This document shows positions 26,264-32,934 of a stretch of DNA of 64,000 nucleotides, one piece after another. A model generated the notes under the pieces. It searched no databases, was not told the origin of the DNA, and saw only the letters and a program-made list of their open reading frames with translations. This stretch comes from Nonomuraea dietziae. Lineage in GTDB: Bacteria; Actinomycetota; Actinomycetes; Streptosporangiales; Streptosporangiaceae. Positions within the stretch are counted from its first letter, which is position 1. The number at the start of each line of letters is the position of its first letter. The stretch lies in assembly GCF_014195505.1 (NCBI RefSeq), contig NZ_JACIBV010000002.1, forward strand, positions 682,001 to 746,000, in the 5' to 3' direction. A program made the translations under genes and the position numbers.

Positions 26264-26292
26264 AACGTAGTGTTGAATCGACTCAAAGTCAA
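26264..26292 (-). promoter_or_regulatory. Promoter of the yesL-lplABC-esterase-yetA operon
   Basis: Reading the minus strand, TTGACT (26287-26292) is followed after exactly 17 nt by TACGTT (26264-26269), a good sigma-70-class match that predicts a leader of about 90 nt before the yesL-like start at 26165. The operator palindrome fills the spacer. Confidence 0.6.
26273..26286. promoter_or_regulatory. LacI-family operator in the transporter promoter
   Basis: TTGAATCGACTCAA is a near-perfect palindrome around a central TCGA, the usual shape of LacI-family sites. It sits wholly between the -35 and -10 elements, so binding should block initiation. A related site lies upstream of the lacI-type gene. 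The same stretch also belongs to a longer inverted repeat, TCGACTCA / TGAGTCGA (26278-26300). Confidence 0.65.
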
Positions 26293-26924
26293 TGAGTCGA
26301 AACCCGCAGATTCGCGTACTCGCCGATCATCGGGGCCATCTGCCGCAACCCGATCTTGCCGCCGGTCAGCGGGCTGTCGTCCTTCCAGGTGAAGGAGGTC
26401 AGGCCGTTGACCTGGAAGGAGATCTCCCCCCGGCTGATCGTCAGCTTCATGGCATAGGGCCCCTGGGCGTCCATGACCGCGGGCAGGGGGTCGGCGCCCT
26501 GCGCGACGAGGTGGAAACCGTAGCTCTTGCGCAGGTTGCAGGTGTGCAACGAGCGCTCCGACGGCCACATGCGGCGGAAGTACGAGACATGGTAGGCGTC
26601 GAGGTCACCGTGGTGGTACTGCTCGTAGGGCCCCGTGCGCGGAGCCAGGTCGAACAGGTCCTCGCCCCGCCTGCCTCTGGCGTGGAAGAACATGATGCAC
26701 AGGCCAGGCTCGCGCACCGGCCAGAAGTCCCACTCGACGGTGACGTCGGCGGGGAAGTCGTCCGGGCACCACAGCACGATGTTGGCCGCCTGCCCGTCCT
26801 CGGGCGGGCGCAGGCTCTCCAGGCGCAGCCTGCCCTGGGGGAAGGACAGCGCCCCGTCGCCCTCGAGGCGGAAGCCCTCCAGGTCGGAGGGGCCCGCCAG
26901 TGCGTTGCGATACAGCTCTGTCAC
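26289..26924 (-). CDS. DUF1961 protein, YesU-like
   Basis: 211 residues from the GTG at 26922-26924, which overlaps the stop of the regulator gene (GTGA). It is a beta-jelly-roll protein of the concanavalin-like type with conserved aromatic pairs: VTVEWDFWPVREPGLCIMFF, YEQYHHGDLDAYHVSYFRR and HTCNLRKSYGFHLVAQG. No signal peptide. B. subtilis YesU lies in the rhamnogalacturonan gene cluster, and this family is linked to such loci; its activity is not established. Being second in the lacI transcript places it under the same control as the transporter. Confidence 0.85.
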   Translation of the reverse strand: MTELYRNALAGPSDLEGFRLEGDGALSFPQGRLRLESLRPPEDGQAANIVLWCPDDFPADVTVEWDFWPVREPGLCIMFFHARGRRGEDLFDLAPRTGPYEQYHHGDLDAYHVSYFRRMWPSERSLHTCNLRKSYGFHLVAQGADPLPAVMDAQGPYAMKLTISRGEISFQVNGLTSFTWKDDSPLTGGKIGLRQMAPMIGEYANLRVSTH

Positions 26925-27940
26925 GTGCTGGCTCCCGGTCGGAGGCTGGACTCCCGCACCACCAGATCGGGCTGGAAGATCACCTGTCTGTGGCTGTGCC
27001 TGTCGGGCTCCTCGACCTCTTCGAGCAGCAGGTCGATCGCCGTACGGCCGAGCAGGTCGCGCGGCTGCCTGACGGAGGAGAGCGGCACCGCCGAGGCGGC
27101 GGCGAAGTCGATGTCGTCGTAGCCGACGATGGCCACGTCGTGCGGCACCCGCACCCCCTGCGCGGTCATCGCCTGGAAGAAGCCCAGCGCGAGCAGGTCG
27201 TTGGCGCAGAACACGGCCGTCGGCCTGGACGGCGGCGGCAGCGCGGCGACGCGCTCCCCTGCTGCCCTGCCCTCGGCGATGCTCAGCGCGGGCATCGACA
27301 GCGTCTCGAGCACGACGCCCTCGGCCGCCTCGACGGCGCTGGTGATGCCCGCGTGACGGTCGGCGACCTGCTGGAAGGAGAGCGGCCCTCCGACGAAGGC
27401 GACGCGCCTGTGCCCCTGCTCGATGAGGTGGTTGCCGGCGAGCCTGCCGCCCAGCCTGTCGTCCACCGACACCGAGCACTGGCTCCCGTGAGCGGCCCTG
27501 TCGACCAGGACCACAGGGGTTCCCCTCGCGGCGAGCTGGAGCAGCCTGGGATTGTCGGCCTCCACGGGCGTGATCAGGATGCCGAGCACGCGCTGCTGTT
27601 CGAGCTGGTCGAGATGGCGGCGCTCCCTGTGCGGGCTGGCCGCGCTGTTGCACAGCACGACCATGGTGTCGTGCTCGTCGGCCAGCGCCTCCGCGCCCTG
27701 CGCGACGTCGGCGAAGAAGGGGTTGGCCACGTCGAGCACGACCAGCCCGACGGTACGGCTGCGCCCGACCCGCAGGTGGCGGGCGACCTCGTTGCGGACG
27801 AAACCCAGCTGGCGGATCGCCGCGAAGACCCGCTCTCTCGTGGCGGGAGAGACGATCTCGGGGCGGTTGAGCACGTTGCTCACCGTGCCCACGGAGACGC
27901 GCGCCAGCTGCGCGACCTCCTTGATGTTCGTGGTGGCCAT
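26921..27940 (-). CDS. LacI-family transcriptional regulator of the pectin-oligosaccharide locus
   Basis: 339 residues. The DNA-binding domain is at the N terminus (IKEVAQLARVSVGTVSNVLN, residues ~5-24) followed by the hinge helix region. The effector domain is of the periplasmic-binding type with GILITPVEADNPRLL and AVFCANDLLALGFFQAM. Such proteins repress sugar genes until a sugar breakdown product binds. Matching palindromes occur in its own promoter (28003-28016) and in the transporter promoter (26273-26286), so local repression and autoregulation are likely. It is cotranscribed with the YesU-like gene. Confidence 0.92.
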   Translation of the reverse strand: MATTNIKEVAQLARVSVGTVSNVLNRPEIVSPATRERVFAAIRQLGFVRNEVARHLRVGRSRTVGLVVLDVANPFFADVAQGAEALADEHDTMVVLCNSAASPHRERRHLDQLEQQRVLGILITPVEADNPRLLQLAARGTPVVLVDRAAHGSQCSVSVDDRLGGRLAGNHLIEQGHRRVAFVGGPLSFQQVADRHAGITSAVEAAEGVVLETLSMPALSIAEGRAAGERVAALPPPSRPTAVFCANDLLALGFFQAMTAQGVRVPHDVAIVGYDDIDFAAASAVPLSSVRQPRDLLGRTAIDLLLEEVEEPDRHSHRQVIFQPDLVVRESSLRPGAST

Positions 27941-27978
27941 TGATCCTCACGAAGCCTTCCCCGCTGTGAACGGGGCTC

Positions 27979-28007
27979 ATCATAGCGGGAGGCATGATCT
28001 TTTTGAA
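27979..28007 (-). promoter_or_regulatory. Promoter of the lacI-yesU transcript
   Basis: On the minus strand TTCAAA (28002-28007) is followed after 17 nt by TATGAT (27979-27984). The -10 matches the consensus at five of six bases. Predicted start of transcription is about 32 nt before the regulator start codon. Confidence 0.6.
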
Positions 28008-28016
28008 TCGTCTTAA
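28003..28016. promoter_or_regulatory. LacI-family operator in the regulator promoter
   Basis: TTGAATCGTCTTAA matches the site at 26273-26286 in 12 of 14 positions, including the whole left half TTGAATCG, and overlaps the -35 element of the regulator promoter. Confidence 0.55.
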
Positions 28017-28030
28017 GGCCTCATGATGAG

Positions 28031-28066
28031 AGGGTACGGCACGCGCGAGGTCGCGTGCCGTACCCT
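28031..28066. terminator. Terminator hairpin after the amidase gene
   Basis: AGGGTACGGCACGCG and CGCGTGCCGTACCCT form a perfect 15-bp stem with a 6-nt loop, 9 nt past the amidase stop at 28075. There is no long U-tract, as often in high-GC actinobacteria. Confidence 0.7.
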
Positions 28067-28074
28067 CGGATGGT

Positions 28075-29571
28075 TCAGAGGCGGGTGATCCGGACGGCGT
28101 CGGCGACGACGTAGCCCACGCCCGACGTCCAGCGGCTCACGCCGACGACGTCGCGGTCACCGGCGTTGAGCGTGAAGGTGCCGATGCTGCGCCAGCCCCC
28201 ACCGCCCGAGCGCTGGTCCACGAAGACCGTCTGGTTGCCGCTCGACGTGGCGACGATGTACGGCGCCGAGCTGTTGTAGCCCGGATCGGAGGGGTACCAG
28301 ACCTCGACCCGGTAGCTGCCGGTGCTGGGCAGGTTGGCCCTGAACCAGGCGGGGTCGCTGGCCGCGACCGGGCTCGCGAAGCGGTAGTCGGCGCCGTGGC
28401 GCTGGGCGGAGTAGGACGAGGTGCCCCAGTTGGCGCTGGCGGTGAAGGCGCCCGCGTTGTCGACCGTGGCCGACCAGGTGCCGCCGCCACCACCGGTCAC
28501 GTACGACATGTAGGTGGTCCAGTTCCAGTGCGGGCCAGGGTCGGTGTGCGTGGCGCCGGGAACCTGGTTGTGCCCGATGATGTGGGTCCGGTCCTTGGGG
28601 ATGCCGTACTTGTCGCAGATGTGGCGGGTCAGCGCGGCCGAGGCGCGGTACATCGCGTCGGTGAACCAGGAGGCGTCGCTGACCCAGCCCTCGTGCTCGA
28701 TGCCGATGGAGCGGGTGTTGTAGCTCCAGTTGCCCGCGTGCCAGGCGACGTCCTTGTCGCGGACCATCTGCGTGGTGGCGCCGTCGGAGGAGCGGATCAC
28801 GTAGTGGGCCGAGACATTGGCGCTCGGGTTCTGGAACCAGGAGATGGTGCCGGCGTAGGAGCCCTGGGTCACGTGAACGATCACCCGGTCGATGGCGTAG
28901 CTCGACGGGCGGCTCGAGGCGGTGTAGTTGCCGGAGTTGGCCGGAACCCAGCTGGCGTTCGGGTAGTCGGGGCTGGCCGCGACCGCCCTGGCGTTCAGGT
29001 CCTGCGCCGCGGCGTACTCTCCCCTGTCGGCGGTGACCTCGCGGGGCGCCACGCGCAGGCCCTTGGCCTTGAAGCCCAGCCCGAGCAGTTCATAGACGGC
29101 GTCGGCGTACAGGCGGGAGAGCTCGGGGGTGGAGGCGTTGCCGTACCTGGCGACGGCGCCGTACCAGCGGCCCTCGTCCTTCCTGGCCGCCTCGTCGAGG
29201 CCGAGTTCGTCGGCGATGGAGCGAAGGACGGCGGCGCCGCCGAGGATGTTGGCGTCCGTGTCGGCGCGCAGCTTCTCCACCGGCAGGCCCGTGAGCTCGG
29301 CGGCCTTCTCCAGCGTGTGCGTGGTGGGGTTGCTGACCAGGTGCATCACGCCGTAGCCGCCGCTGGCGCTGGGGCTGCCGTCGTGGCCGTCGAGGTGCGT
29401 CTCGGCGTAGGCGATGGCGGCCAGCAGGTCTCGCGGGACGTCATGGGCGGCGGCGGCCTTGGCGAAGGCCGTGCGGAGCGGGTCACGGTCGGCGAGGGCG
29501 GTGTGAGCGGGGTGCGCGGCGAGGAGGAGGGCGGAGAGGGCGGTAGCGACAAGGGCGACTAATCGGCGCAT
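28075..29571 (-). CDS. Secreted peptidoglycan hydrolase: transglycosylase-like domain + amidase_2 + golvesin-type C-terminal domain
   Basis: 498 residues from the ATG at 29569-29571, preceded by GAGGAG. Signal peptide: MRRLVALVATALSALLLAAH. Residues ~30-150 resemble a lysozyme-like SLT domain with the catalytic Glu in AIAYAETHLDGH and the motif GGYGVMHL. Residues ~210-375 are an N-acetylmuramoyl-L-alanine amidase of the amidase_2 type: zinc ligands in RVIVHVTQGS and in ATHTDPGPHWNW, and GIEHEG. The last ~120 residues (YSAQRHGADYRF to YVVADAVRI) are a golvesin-type beta domain that is nearly identical in pattern to the end of the divergent GHL10 enzyme. The enzyme should cut peptide stems from glycan in the wall. 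Confidence 0.9.
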   Translation of the reverse strand: MRRLVALVATALSALLLAAHPAHTALADRDPLRTAFAKAAAAHDVPRDLLAAIAYAETHLDGHDGSPSASGGYGVMHLVSNPTTHTLEKAAELTGLPVEKLRADTDANILGGAAVLRSIADELGLDEAARKDEGRWYGAVARYGNASTPELSRLYADAVYELLGLGFKAKGLRVAPREVTADRGEYAAAQDLNARAVAASPDYPNASWVPANSGNYTASSRPSSYAIDRVIVHVTQGSYAGTISWFQNPSANVSAHYVIRSSDGATTQMVRDKDVAWHAGNWSYNTRSIGIEHEGWVSDASWFTDAMYRASAALTRHICDKYGIPKDRTHIIGHNQVPGATHTDPGPHWNWTTYMSYVTGGGGGTWSATVDNAGAFTASANWGTSSYSAQRHGADYRFASPVAASDPAWFRANLPSTGSYRVEVWYPSDPGYNSSAPYIVATSSGNQTVFVDQRSGGGGWRSIGTFTLNAGDRDVVGVSRWTSGVGYVVADAVRITRL

Positions 29572-29582
29572 GAGCGCTCCTC

Positions 29583-29607
29583 GTGCAAGGGGGGTGTCCC
29601 CTTGCAC
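29583..29607 (-). promoter_or_regulatory. Leader hairpin directly before the amidase ribosome site
   Basis: GTGCAAGGGG and CCCCTTGCAC form a perfect 10-bp stem with a 5-nt loop. On the coding strand the stem ends directly before GAGGAG and 11 nt before the ATG. It could control translation or mRNA stability, or be a DNA operator. Confidence 0.5.
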
Positions 29608-29628
29608 CATAAGAGGGTTCATGACTGA

Positions 29629-29643
29629 TGTCGATAATTGACA
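29629..29643. promoter_or_regulatory. Palindrome TGTC-N7-GACA in the divergent cell-wall promoter region
   Basis: TGTCGATAATTGACA matches its reverse complement at 12 of 14 non-central positions and overlaps the -35 (TTGACA) of the GHL10 gene. It is a candidate operator shared by the two divergent genes. Confidence 0.45.
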
Positions 29644-29666
29644 TTACATAGCCAGTAGATGAAAAT
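29638..29666 (+). promoter_or_regulatory. Promoter of the GHL10 gene
   Basis: A perfect TTGACA at 29638-29643 and GAAAAT at 29661-29666 are separated by 17 nt. Transcription would start near 29673, which excludes the ATG at 29659 and supports the ATG at 29710. Confidence 0.5.
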
Positions 29667-29709
29667 TTTCGCCTTCCGGGTCTTGTCGAGCCGCCCGCCG
29701 ATCGTCACC

Positions 29710-31614
29710 ATGCGAGCTGTGACCCGATTAGCGGCTCTCCTCGCCCTCGCGCTCACCGCCCTCGTCTCCCCCGCCGCTCCCTCCGCCGCCGCCTTCTCCG
29801 CCGCCTCCGCCGCGTGCGTCCCCGACCCGGCCACGCCGAAGCGTCAGTTCAGGGCGATGTGGATCTCCTCGGTCGCCAACATCGACTGGCCCAGCAGGAC
29901 GGGGCTGTCGGTCTCCGCCCAGCAGGCCGAGTTCCGCTCCTGGCTCGACCTGGCCGTCCAGAAGCGGATGAACGCCGTCATCGTGCAGGTCAGACCCACG
30001 GCCGACGCGCTGTGGCCCTCGCCGTACGAGCCGTGGTCGCAGTGGCTGACCGGCACCCAGGGCGGCGACCCCGGCTACGATCCGCTGGCGTTCATGGTCG
30101 CCGAGGCGCACGCCCGTAACCTGGAGTTCCACGCGTGGTTCAACCCCTACCGCGTGGCCAACCACGACGATCCGAGCCGCCTCGTCGCCAGTCACCCCGC
30201 CAGGAAGAACCCGGGGTGGCGCTTCGCCTACGGCGGCAAGCTCTACTACAACCCCGGCATCCCCACGGTCCGTGACTTCATCGAGGACGCCATCATGGAC
30301 GCCGTCACCCGCTACGACGTGGACGGCGTGCACCTCGACGACTACTTCTACCCGTATCCGGTCAGCGGGCAGACCATCCCGGACTCGGCCACGTTCGCGC
30401 AGTACGGCGGCGGCTTCTCCAACGTCGCCGACTGGCGGCGCGACAACGTCAACCTGCTGGTGCGCGAGCTGGACGAGCGCATCCACGCCGCCAAGGCGCA
30501 CGTCGCCTTCGGCGTCAGCCCGTTCGGCATCTGGCGCAACGCCTCCACCGACCCGCTCGGCTCGCGCACCTCGGGCCTGCAGTCCTACGACTCCATCTAC
30601 GCCGACAGCCGCCGCTGGGTGAAGCAGGGCTGGGTCGACTACCTGACACCGCAGCTCTACTGGCACATCGGCCACGCCGCGGCCGACTACGCGGTGCTGA
30701 CGGCCTGGTGGTCGGAGGTGGTGAGGGGCACGGGCGTGCAGCTGTACGCCGGACAGGCCGCCTACAGGACGGGCGCCTCAGGCCAGGACCCCGCCTGGCA
30801 GGACCCCGCCGAGCTCAGCGACCACCTGCGGGTCAACCGCGCCCACCCCGAGATGCTCGGCGACGTCTACTTCAGCGCGAAGGACGTGCGCGCCGACCGG
30901 TTGGGCGGCTTCTCCAGGGTGGTGGCCGACCACTACTCGAGGCCGGCCCTGATCCCGCCCAGAGGGACGGCGGGCGCCCCGCCCGCTCCCACGATCACCT
31001 CGCTCACGCAGGGGCCAGGGGGGACGACGGTGTCGTGGCAGGGCACCGGCGCGGCCTCCTACGCGGTCTACCGGGGGGAGGCGGCCGACCCCTGCCTGGT
31101 CACCGACGCTCGCAACCTGCTCGGGACCACGAGAGGGACCTCCTTCACCGACCCCTCCTCGGGGCAGGGGACCTACCACGTGAGCGCCCTCAGCAGGACG
31201 CACCAGGAGAGCGGGGCGTTCAGCGTCGTGGTCGACGGCCCCTCCGCGAGCTCGGCGTGGGGCACCTCCGCCTACTCCGCGCAGCGCCACGGCGCCGACT
31301 ACCGGTTCGCCGCTCCTGTCGCGGCCAGCGACCCGGCCTGGTTTCCCGCGGCCGTACCCGCCACGGGCAGCTACCGGGTGGAGGTGTGGCATCCGGCCGA
31401 CCCCGGCTACAACAGCGCCACGCCGTACATCGTGTCGGCGGCGGGAGGCACCAGGACGGTCCTCCTCGACCAGCGCACGGGCGGCGGGCAGTGGCGCTCG
31501 CTCGGCACCTTCACGCTGAACGCGGGCACCTACAACGTGGTGGGGGTAAGCAGATGGACCTCCGCGACGGGCTACGTCGTGGCCGACGCGGTCCGTGTCA
31601 GCGCGAGCCCGTGA
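29710..31614 (+). CDS. Secreted GHL10-family glycosyl hydrolase with golvesin-type C-terminal domain
   Basis: 634 residues from the ATG at 29710. An ATG 51 nt upstream would give an over-long signal peptide and lies inside the predicted promoter. The signal sequence MRAVTRLAALLALALTALVS ends near ASAA. Residues ~45-400 are the family 10-like barrel: RAMWISSVANIDWP, AVIVQVRPTADALW, DGVHLDDYFYPYP and YLTPQLYWHIG. E. coli DigH of this family cuts glycan strands that lack stem peptides. A fibronectin-like segment follows, then the same ~120-residue golvesin-type domain as in the divergent amidase. The two enzymes probably act in turn on peptidoglycan. Confidence 0.87.
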   Translation: MRAVTRLAALLALALTALVSPAAPSAAAFSAASAACVPDPATPKRQFRAMWISSVANIDWPSRTGLSVSAQQAEFRSWLDLAVQKRMNAVIVQVRPTADALWPSPYEPWSQWLTGTQGGDPGYDPLAFMVAEAHARNLEFHAWFNPYRVANHDDPSRLVASHPARKNPGWRFAYGGKLYYNPGIPTVRDFIEDAIMDAVTRYDVDGVHLDDYFYPYPVSGQTIPDSATFAQYGGGFSNVADWRRDNVNLLVRELDERIHAAKAHVAFGVSPFGIWRNASTDPLGSRTSGLQSYDSIYADSRRWVKQGWVDYLTPQLYWHIGHAAADYAVLTAWWSEVVRGTGVQLYAGQAAYRTGASGQDPAWQDPAELSDHLRVNRAHPEMLGDVYFSAKDVRADRLGGFSRVVADHYSRPALIPPRGTAGAPPAPTITSLTQGPGGTTVSWQGTGAASYAVYRGEAADPCLVTDARNLLGTTRGTSFTDPSSGQGTYHVSALSRTHQESGAFSVVVDGPSASSAWGTSAYSAQRHGADYRFAAPVAASDPAWFPAAVPATGSYRVEVWHPADPGYNSATPYIVSAAGGTRTVLLDQRTGGGQWRSLGTFTLNAGTYNVVGVSRWTSATGYVVADAVRVSASP

Positions 31615-31653
31615 CCCGCCCCTCCTGACGGGCGACCGCCGGTCAGGGCCTCG

Positions 31654-32307
31654 TCACGGCGGGTCGGTGACGTGGATCCTGACGGCGCGGAACTGCGCCG
31701 GCGTCTCCTGGAGCACCACCAGCCTGGGGTCGGGCACCGTGAGGAACGGCTCGGCCTCCAGGGCGAACAGCGGGGCGAGCCTCCGCTCGGCCCGCATCAG
31801 GTCGACGGCCTTGCGGTCGCCGCCGAACACCACCGCGGCCATGCCGTCCAGGTGCGGCGACAGCACCCGCAGGGCGGTGTCGGCGGCGGCCTGGTAGGTC
31901 TGCCCGGCCTGGTTCTGCCTGCGCCTGGCGAACCGCTGTTGCGACCAGCCGCCCGCGGCCGTGCGCCCCTGGACGTAGCGGGAGTCGACCTTGGAGGCGA
32001 TCAGCCTGCTGCCGTGGAAGACGCCCGCCGCGAAACCGCCGAGACGGACGAGCACCACGCCGACCAGGCGCTCGGCGCGGGCGTGGGTGACCAGGGTGGC
32101 CACGCGCGGCGCTCCCAGCGGCAGCGGGGGGAAGGGCGCGTGGCACTCGGCGAGCGCGCCGTCGGCGGCGGCCAGCCGTACGACGTGGTCGTCGCCCGTG
32201 GACTCGAAGGGGCCGTGCCTGTCGGCGAACCCGTCGATCCAGCGCTGGAGGCGTTCGGGCGGCACCGCGACCCAGCGACCCCCGCCCTTCGCGGGCCTTG
32301 CCTTCAC
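31654..32307 (-). CDS. acVLRF1-family peptidyl-tRNA hydrolase (actinobacterial Vms1/eRF1-like)
   Basis: 217 residues. The diagnostic release-factor-like loop GGWSQQRFARRRQNQA is at about residues 117-132, with Gln taking the catalytic position used by eRF1-type hydrolases. VHARxE and SKVDSRYVQGRTAAGGWSQQ surround it. VLRF1 proteins cut the peptidyl-tRNA bond on stalled large ribosomal subunits as part of ribosome quality control. The start ATG at 32307 is preceded by a G/A-rich stretch. It converges on the GHL10 gene and is not in an operon. Confidence 0.85.
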   Translation of the reverse strand: MKARPAKGGGRWVAVPPERLQRWIDGFADRHGPFESTGDDHVVRLAAADGALAECHAPFPPLPLGAPRVATLVTHARAERLVGVVLVRLGGFAAGVFHGSRLIASKVDSRYVQGRTAAGGWSQQRFARRRQNQAGQTYQAAADTALRVLSPHLDGMAAVVFGGDRKAVDLMRAERRLAPLFALEAEPFLTVPDPRLVVLQETPAQFRAVRIHVTDPP

Positions 32308-32428
32308 CGTCGCAGCGTACCGGGTAGCACCGATACGCCGCCGCCCCCGGCAGAGGAGGAGCGTGTGGCAGCGGGCACGGCCCGATCCTCTACCCCGCCT
32401 TGAGGCCGGCGAAGCGGCGGCCCTCGGC

Positions 32429-32863
32429 CTACTCCAGAGGGCCGCCGAGGTCGGGCAGGACGCCGAGCTGCTGGAGGAAGCCGAGAACGTCCTTGTCGGA
32501 CCACTTCTCCGCGAGCCTGCCGTTCTCGACGCGGTGCACGACCGTCGCCGTGACGGTCAGCCGGCGCCCCGTGGCCGGGATGCCTGGAAGGTCGCCCTTG
32601 TGGACACCGTGGGCCGTGAGCCTCGTCACGACCTTGTCATCTTCCGCGATCTGGTCCTCGATGTCGTGGGTGCCGGGTGTGGCCTCCCAGAACAGGCGGA
32701 AGATCTCTTTGAGTCCCTCACGGCCGGGGGCGAACCCGGGAAACGGCGGCGGGGAGTGGTCGAGGTAGTCCTCGGCGACGAGTTCGTCCAGGGCGTCGAT
32801 GTCGCCCCTGTCGATCTCGGCGTAGTAGCGGCGCACCAGCGCCTTGTTCTCATCAGTGGACAT
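32429..32863 (-). CDS. SnoaL-like ester cyclase/NTF2-fold protein
   Basis: 144 residues of the NTF2-like fold: LVRRYYAEIDRGDIDALDEL, YLDHSPPPFPGFAPGREGL, and IPATGRRLTVTATVVHRVENG with the Asp/His positions typical of SnoaL-type proteins. Family members range from polyketide cyclases to proteins without known activity; there is no polyketide cluster here, so a generic small-molecule role is all that can be said. A 10-bp perfect stem (32416-32425 with 32437-32446) covers the stop codon. Confidence 0.82.
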   Translation of the reverse strand: MSTDENKALVRRYYAEIDRGDIDALDELVAEDYLDHSPPPFPGFAPGREGLKEIFRLFWEATPGTHDIEDQIAEDDKVVTRLTAHGVHKGDLPGIPATGRRLTVTATVVHRVENGRLAEKWSDKDVLGFLQQLGVLPDLGGPLE

Positions 32864-32934
32864 GGCTGACTTCTTCCGCTCCCTTCCATGATGCGCGCCC
32901 GCCCCGAGGAGGGATCGTCAGGAAATGGCAAACG

